Positions 59,406-64,000 of a stretch of 64,000 nucleotides of DNA are shown here, one piece after another. How positions within the stretch are numbered: the stretch's first letter is position 1; every line of letters starts with the position of its first letter. This stretch comes from Bacteroidales bacterium. Its GTDB lineage: Bacteria > Bacteroidota > Bacteroidia > Bacteroidales > F082. Under the pieces are notes generated by a model that saw only the letters and a list, made by a program, of their open reading frames with translations, did no database searches and was not told the DNA's origin. Position numbers and translations under genes: made by a program. The stretch lies in the NCBI GenBank assembly GCA_024400425.1, contig JAKSMV010000006.1, forward strand, positions 1-64,000, read 5' to 3'.

Positions 59406-60278
59406 ATGGCATCACTGAAAGAAATACGGGCAAGAATCGTTTCAGTTAGCTCCACGCAGAAAATCACTTCCGCGATGAAGATGGTTTCGGCAGCCAAGCT
59501 GAAGAAAGCCGAGAGCACAACGGTACGTTTTCTGCCTTACAAGAACAAACTCAGCGAAGCACTGACCAACTACCTCAGTTCGTTGGAAGGCGAAGTCAAC
59601 ATCCCGTTGGCCGAGCACCGCGAAGTGAAGAAAGTGGCTTTGATGGCTTTCTCGTCAAGCAGCGGATTGTGTGGCGTATATAATTCGAGCGTCAGCAAGC
59701 TTTTCAAGCAGGCTTACGATGAATATGCAGAAAGCCTCGGTGCAGAAAATGTCATCGTCTATTTAGTGGGCAAGAAAATCAGCGACTACGCCAAGAAGTT
59801 CAACATCCCCGTAGAGAAATACTACGAGCCGATGAGCGAAAAGCCCAACTTCGATTCCGCTGCCGAAATCAGCGACATGATGGTGGAGCTTTTCCTCAGC
59901 CATAAAGTTGACCGCGTAGAGCTGATTTACAACCACTTCAAGAATGCAGGCGTACAAACTCCTCAGCGCGAAGTCATCTTGCCCCTGAAGGCCGAAGCCG
60001 CTTCGGAAGAACAAGCCTTCGACTACATCGTAGAACCTAACAAGGAAGAGTTCATCAACGACTTGGTCCCGAAGGTAGTGCGCACCAACTTCTACTCCAT
60101 CATGCTCGACACCTTCACCGCCGAGCACGGAGCTCGCATGACCGCCATGCACATCGCCTCTGACAATGCCAACGAGTTGCTGCAAGAGCTGAAGATACAG
60201 TACAACAAGGCACGTCAAAACGTCATCACCAACGAGTTGATCGACATCGTTGGCGGAGCCGAAGCACTGAACGGATAA
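59406..60278 (+). CDS. atpG: F-type ATP synthase subunit gamma
   Basis: The 290-residue rotor subunit has the N-terminal helix ASLKEIRARIVSVSSTQKIT and SAMKMVSAAKLKKAE, the central SSSSGLCGVYN-like strand region, and the C-terminal helix ARMTAMHIASDNANELLQEL with YNKARQNVITNELIDIVGGAEAL. Both helices pair as the coiled-coil shaft. It is the last gene of the operon, before a strong terminator. Confidence 0.96.
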   Translation: MASLKEIRARIVSVSSTQKITSAMKMVSAAKLKKAESTTVRFLPYKNKLSEALTNYLSSLEGEVNIPLAEHREVKKVALMAFSSSSGLCGVYNSSVSKLFKQAYDEYAESLGAENVIVYLVGKKISDYAKKFNIPVEKYYEPMSEKPNFDSAAEISDMMVELFLSHKVDRVELIYNHFKNAGVQTPQREVILPLKAEAASEEQAFDYIVEPNKEEFINDLVPKVVRTNFYSIMLDTFTAEHGARMTAMHIASDNANELLQELKIQYNKARQNVITNELIDIVGGAEALNG

Positions 60279-60301
60279 GGCATCGCAAAGCGACAGCTAC
60301 G

Positions 60302-60343
60302 AAAAAGCGTTGCAAGCCACAAGGTTTGCAACGCTTTTTGTTT
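60302..60343 (+). terminator. Terminator of the ATP synthase operon
   Basis: AAAAAGCGTTGCAA (60302-60315) pairs perfectly with TTGCAACGCTTTTT (60326-60339). A/T runs on both sides make it work for the convergent porin gene as well. Confidence 0.92.
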
Positions 60344-60361
60344 TATCAAGTCAGACTGATA

Positions 60362-61636
60362 TCAGAAACGGTAAGTCACCGTAGCATCGATGCGGTTGGC
60401 ATGAGCACGGTCAAGTTCCATTTCTTCAGCATAAATGGTCTTGAAGCCATGAAGATATTCCACACCAACAAAGAGATATTGCGAGACATACCAGAACAGA
60501 TTGGTAGCATAATATTGGGAAGTCTTTAAGTCGCTGAACAGGACCATATCCTTCTGCTTATTGACAGCCGTAAAACCATAGAGGAGAGTGCTGCGCAAAG
60601 CATCGTTCCAACGAATAGTAGCTGATGCATAACCGGCTTCAACAGGCACACCTTTCAATTGGCGGTATCCTTCAGCATCAGTATCCTTGAGAAGGCCAAA
60701 GTTGATGTTCATGTCATCAAGGTCATTGATATAGGCACTGATACCCGTTCCACCAGTAATCTGAGCCGAAAGACTCAACCATGGTGTAGCATTGATTTTC
60801 CCACTCAGCGAAAGTCCATAGCCTGGCGTATAAAAAGTCTTTGAATCTTCTAGATGGACAATCTCTCCTTTTGCTGAATAATAAGCCATTAGACGCAGCA
60901 ATCCACCCAATTGGACATGCCCGATATCACCTTTATACTTGATGTGCATCGCCACATCGGGAGCAGGCTGGAAATCGACACCAATTCCATGTGGTTCAGT
61001 GGAGACAATATTGAACGATGGCTCTTCGGCAGCCACTGCAAAAGTCCACTTGTCACGGAATGGAAGCGTGTAGCCTACCAAGCAGTGAGTACGGCCGACT
61101 TCGCCATTGGCGCCTTGCATATCGACCGTCATGGCACCAGCCTCCAAATCCATGAAGAACGAATAAGTACGGCCCACCGAAAAATTGTTCCAAGAGATGT
61201 AAGCCTGGGTAAGGCGCATTTCATTGTTGCCCCATTCCTGAGCCTTGTTGTTGACTTGCAGAAAAGCTATCAACCTATGCCGTCCCAAAAAGCTCTTTGC
61301 CTTAATGTGAAATTCGGTGTTCGACATGGTGAATCCCAAATGTTTGGAATCGTCGGTCGGGACAGAAATCAAACTAGGCTTAAATGTATAATCATCAATG
61401 GCACCTGCAAAATCGTAATATCCAGTCATGTGAAACGTGGCACCCACGCCAAACACGAACTTACCCGTGTTGTCGGTGAACATGAAACGCGGATCGCCCA
61501 AATCGGTCTCGGCTTTCTGGAAATAACCAAGTTCAGGATTATAGTCTGAAGCGCTCTCTTTTTTCTCCGTGAGAGATTGGCCTTGCACGAAGCTGAAAGC
61601 CAGGCAAGCGATAACGGATAGGAAAAACTTTTTCAT
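60362..61636 (-). CDS. DcaP-like outer membrane porin family protein
   Basis: The 424-residue protein has a signal peptide (cut after FVQGQ) and a 16- or more-stranded barrel pattern ending in the aromatic C-terminus VTYRF. Blocks such as TGKFVFGVGATFHMTGYYDF, FHIKAKSFLGRHRLIAFLQV, RLTQAYISWNNFSVGRTYSFF and YSFFMDLEAG resemble DcaP-type porins, which pass small anionic solutes. The substrate is unknown. It has its own promoter box at 61657 and shares a terminator with the ATP synthase operon. Confidence 0.8.
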   Translation of the reverse strand: MKKFFLSVIACLAFSFVQGQSLTEKKESASDYNPELGYFQKAETDLGDPRFMFTDNTGKFVFGVGATFHMTGYYDFAGAIDDYTFKPSLISVPTDDSKHLGFTMSNTEFHIKAKSFLGRHRLIAFLQVNNKAQEWGNNEMRLTQAYISWNNFSVGRTYSFFMDLEAGAMTVDMQGANGEVGRTHCLVGYTLPFRDKWTFAVAAEEPSFNIVSTEPHGIGVDFQPAPDVAMHIKYKGDIGHVQLGGLLRLMAYYSAKGEIVHLEDSKTFYTPGYGLSLSGKINATPWLSLSAQITGGTGISAYINDLDDMNINFGLLKDTDAEGYRQLKGVPVEAGYASATIRWNDALRSTLLYGFTAVNKQKDMVLFSDLKTSQYYATNLFWYVSQYLFVGVEYLHGFKTIYAEEMELDRAHANRIDATVTYRF

Positions 61637-61656
61637 AATTTCAAAGGTTTATTCTG

Positions 61657-61664
61657 CAAAAATA
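61657..61664 (-). promoter_or_regulatory. -7 promoter box of the porin gene
   Basis: On the minus strand TATTTTTG (TAnnTTTG), 20 bp before the start at 61636. Confidence 0.55.
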
Positions 61665-61687
61665 GGAAAACAATTTGAATCCAATGT

Positions 61688-61829
61688 CTGTTTTGATTTT
61701 TCAAAAAAAGCCTATGTCATACCGACAAAGGAAGATATCTATAGACTTTTTTGAGTGAAACAAATAACAATAGATTTCTTCCCTACGGTCGAAATGACAT
61801 TGTTATTTGTCTCACCTAAATCAAAACAG
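61688..61829. repeat. 142-bp nested inverted repeat, MITE-like
   Basis: Outer arms CTGTTTTGATTT (61688-61699) and AAATCAAAACAG (61818-61829) are perfect; inner arms of 17 bp (61755-61771, 61799-61815) differ at one base. The centre carries GATTTCTTCCCTACGGTCG and AAATGAC, a common dispersed intergenic motif. No open frame inside. Confidence 0.7.
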
Positions 61830-61851
61830 GCTCTAAGAAATTTTCAGAAAA

Positions 61852-64000
61852 TCACTCTTGGTAATACACACGCTTCACACGCTGCGACACGCGCGTCATG
61901 ATTTCGTAAGGAATGGTCATGCAAGCCTTGGCAATGTCATTTATGCTGTGTTCTCCATCAAAAACCACTACCGTATCGCCTTCGTGAGCCTCGATGTCAG
62001 TGAGGTCGAGCATGCACATATCCATACAGATATCACCAATGATAGACACTTGGTTTCCATTGACATAGAACTTTCCATTGCCGTTGCCCAGCAAACGCGA
62101 AAGACCATCGGCATAGCCAATCGGGACGATACCGATGCGCATATCGCGGTCGGCATGGCCATGACGATTATAGCCAATGCTATCGCCTGCCGGAATGTTC
62201 TTTATCTGGTTGATGGTCGTCTTCAACGAGACCACCGTCTGCAAGTTGCCTTTGTCGGCATCGCAAGTGGGCACACCATACAAGCCAATGCCAAGCCGCA
62301 CCATGTCGAACTGATATTTCGTGAAGCGCGTGATGCCGGCAGTATTGAGGATGTGGCGCAACACCTTGTGCGGGAAAGCGTCAACAATCATCTGGCTGCC
62401 TTCCTCGAACAATTTGATTTGGCTCATCGTGAACGCGTCTTCGGCGGGATTGTCGGCCGTGGCCAAATGAGAGAACACACTCGTCACATGCAGCATCGGA
62501 TTGGCCTGCAAGCGCTTGATGAGTTCGGGGAGCTCGCTCTTGGCGAAGCCCAAACGGTGCATGCCCGTATCAAGCTTGATATGCACATTGAGCGGATGAG
62601 CCTCCGGCAAGGCGAGATTCTCCATAGCCTTCTCGATAAGGTCCAGATTACGGAAACTGAACACTTCAGGTTCAAGATGATACTTGATGATATTGTCATA
62701 GCTGTTCACCTCCGGGCTCATCACCATAATTGGCAAATTGATGCCAGCCTTGCGCAGTTCGACACCTTCGTCAGCAAAGGCAACCGTCAGATAGTCAGCA
62801 TTATGGAATTGCAGGACATTGGAGACTTCCAAATTTCCACTGCCATAGCCGAAAGCCTTCACCATCACCATCAGCTTAGTCTCAGGCTTGATTTTCGAAC
62901 GATAATAGTTCAGGTTGCTCACCAAATGGTTGAAATTGATTTCGAGCACCGTCTCGTGAGCCTTTTCTTGCAGTTCCATGCCGATTTGCTCAAACTCGAA
63001 AGCACGAGCACCCTTCAGCAAAATCGCCTGATTGTTGAACTTTGAGAAAGGGAACTGAACCAAAAAATCGGCAACTGTCGGGAAGAAATAACTCTCCATC
63101 TTGAATTGCTTGGCTTGGTTTGAAATGGCGGTTCCAATGCCAATCAGCATATCAACGTTCTTTTTTTCAAGAAGTTGCGAAATCTCTCCATATAAATCAT
63201 ATTCGTTTCGGCCACTTTGGAGGATATCCGACAAGATGACCGTGTGGCTCTTATGCTGGCGCTGCTGGTTCATGGCATCCAAGGCAATCGCCAAAGAGTT
63301 GACATCCGAATTGTAATAGTCATTGATAATCGTGCAATTGTTGATGCCAGCCTTTATCTCGAGACGCATAGCCACCGAATTAAGATGCAGAAGCCGCTCA
63401 GCAATGGTTTCTGGCTGCATCTTCATCAACAAGCCAACAGCATAACAATGCAGCGCATTTTCGATGGAAGCCTCATCGGCAAAAGGAATCGAAAACTTCA
63501 ACGACGAACCTTGATAACGGCAAACCATCTCGGCAGTATTCTCGTTTTTCGTCACCGACTCCACAAACAAATCAGCCTCAGTAAACTTGCGGCTCCAAGT
63601 GAATAGCTTCACTTTTTGAGCGATGCCCGATTTTAACACAACTTGCTGTATTTCAGGATAATCCATACAACAAACTAGATTCCCAGCTCGGGTAAAGAGA
63701 TTGAGTTTCTCCCCTGCCTTCTGAACTCGGCTAATGAAATTCTCATCATGCGCCTGACCGATATTCGTGAAAACGCCTATCGTCGGCTTGATGACTTCTT
63801 GCAAAGCCGTCATTTCATCTGGTTCGGAAATACCCGCCTCAAAGATTGCAAACTGGTTTTGGCCATTCATCTGCCATACCGACAACGGCACACCTACTTG
63901 CGAATTATAGCTTTTCGGACTGCGGACAATATTGTAATCGGGACTAAGCAATTGCGTAAGCCATTCTTTCACAATGGTTTTTCCGTTACTTCCGGTGATA
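61852..64000 (-). CDS. MurF-alanine racemase fusion (runs off window)
   Basis: The reading frame is open to the window edge; at its very end it encodes ITGSNGKT, the ATP-binding loop of MurF, so the true start lies outside and the ATG-less opening at 63972 is not a start. Residues up to about 360 form the MurF part (FEAGISEPDEM, FTNIGQAHDENF), which adds D-Ala-D-Ala to the UDP-MurNAc tripeptide; the remaining 370 form an alanine racemase with the PLP Lys in MVKAFGYGSG and the catalytic Tyr in DSIGYNRHG. Joining the enzyme that makes D-Ala to the one that uses D-Ala-D-Ala is known in Bacteroidetes. Both domains look intact. Confidence 0.92.
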   Translation of the reverse strand, partial: ITGSNGKTIVKEWLTQLLSPDYNIVRSPKSYNSQVGVPLSVWQMNGQNQFAIFEAGISEPDEMTALQEVIKPTIGVFTNIGQAHDENFISRVQKAGEKLNLFTRAGNLVCCMDYPEIQQVVLKSGIAQKVKLFTWSRKFTEADLFVESVTKNENTAEMVCRYQGSSLKFSIPFADEASIENALHCYAVGLLMKMQPETIAERLLHLNSVAMRLEIKAGINNCTIINDYYNSDVNSLAIALDAMNQQRQHKSHTVILSDILQSGRNEYDLYGEISQLLEKKNVDMLIGIGTAISNQAKQFKMESYFFPTVADFLVQFPFSKFNNQAILLKGARAFEFEQIGMELQEKAHETVLEINFNHLVSNLNYYRSKIKPETKLMVMVKAFGYGSGNLEVSNVLQFHNADYLTVAFADEGVELRKAGINLPIMVMSPEVNSYDNIIKYHLEPEVFSFRNLDLIEKAMENLALPEAHPLNVHIKLDTGMHRLGFAKSELPELIKRLQANPMLHVTSVFSHLATADNPAEDAFTMSQIKLFEEGSQMIVDAFPHKVLRHILNTAGITRFTKYQFDMVRLGIGLYGVPTCDADKGNLQTVVSLKTTINQIKNIPAGDSIGYNRHGHADRDMRIGIVPIGYADGLSRLLGNGNGKFYVNGNQVSIIGDICMDMCMLDLTDIEAHEGDTVVVFDGEHSINDIAKACMTIPYEIMTRVSQRVKRVYYQE

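Noticed and set aside
63972..63974. GTG as the start of the last gene
   Set aside because: The upstream codons still in the window encode ITGSNGKT, the MurF nucleotide-binding loop, so the gene begins beyond the window.

Overview
The window is a chromosomal segment from a member of the Bacteroidetes, most likely an anaerobic Bacteroidales; I cannot name a genus. The pointers are: repeated -7 promoter boxes of the TAnnTTTG type a short distance upstream of start codons; a type IX secretion sorting domain on a C10 peptidase; a MurF-alanine racemase fusion; the DUF3822-rsmD pair; a V-type ATPase operon with DUF2764; and a very short F1 epsilon subunit.

Layout. 1-4.8 kb: 5' part of a MATE exporter, two tandem CstA-type carriers, an endonuclease/exonuclease/phosphatase lipoprotein. 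4.9-10.7 kb: an exported protein of six 18-residue repeats, then three secreted cysteine peptidases (one C10, two C1B). 10.7-13 kb: outer membrane barrel, CYTH protein, YitT protein. 13.0-17.1 kb: accessory region. It holds a mosaic of dispersed repeats, a regular 42-bp repeat array of about 650 bp, an orphan Rhs core with a JAB-like metallopeptidase tip, an overlapping candidate immunity gene and a lipoprotein gene; a 109-bp direct repeat lies at each end. 17.2-23.9 kb: six-gene operon for a membrane complex related to group 4 [NiFe] hydrogenases and complex I. 23.9-24.2 kb: tRNA-Leu(UAA) and two identical tRNA-Gly(GCC). 24.4-44.5 kb: mostly housekeeping genes (mutS, an SPOUT methyltransferase, an OmpA-family protein, a deoxynucleoside kinase, folK, sppA, an ABC-F ATPase, rsmD, amn, holA, dtd, initiator tRNA, era, der, an S4 protein). 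44.5-51.7 kb: V-type ATPase operon on the minus strand. 53.0-60.3 kb: complete F-type ATP synthase operon on the plus strand. 60.4-64 kb: a porin-like protein and the truncated MurF-Alr gene.

Energy metabolism dominates. The cell encodes two rotary ATPases whose c-ring residues suggest different coupling ions (Na+ for V, H+ for F). It also encodes a hydrogenase-like complex whose ion-translocating subunits keep their key Glu and Lys residues. In that complex the large subunit has lost the NiFe cysteines and the small subunit has lost three of the four proximal-cluster cysteines. This resembles the energy-converting hydrogenase related (Ehr) complexes, taken further, and with the accessory region it is the part most worth following up.

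All calls come from reading the sequence and from family knowledge. No database search was run.
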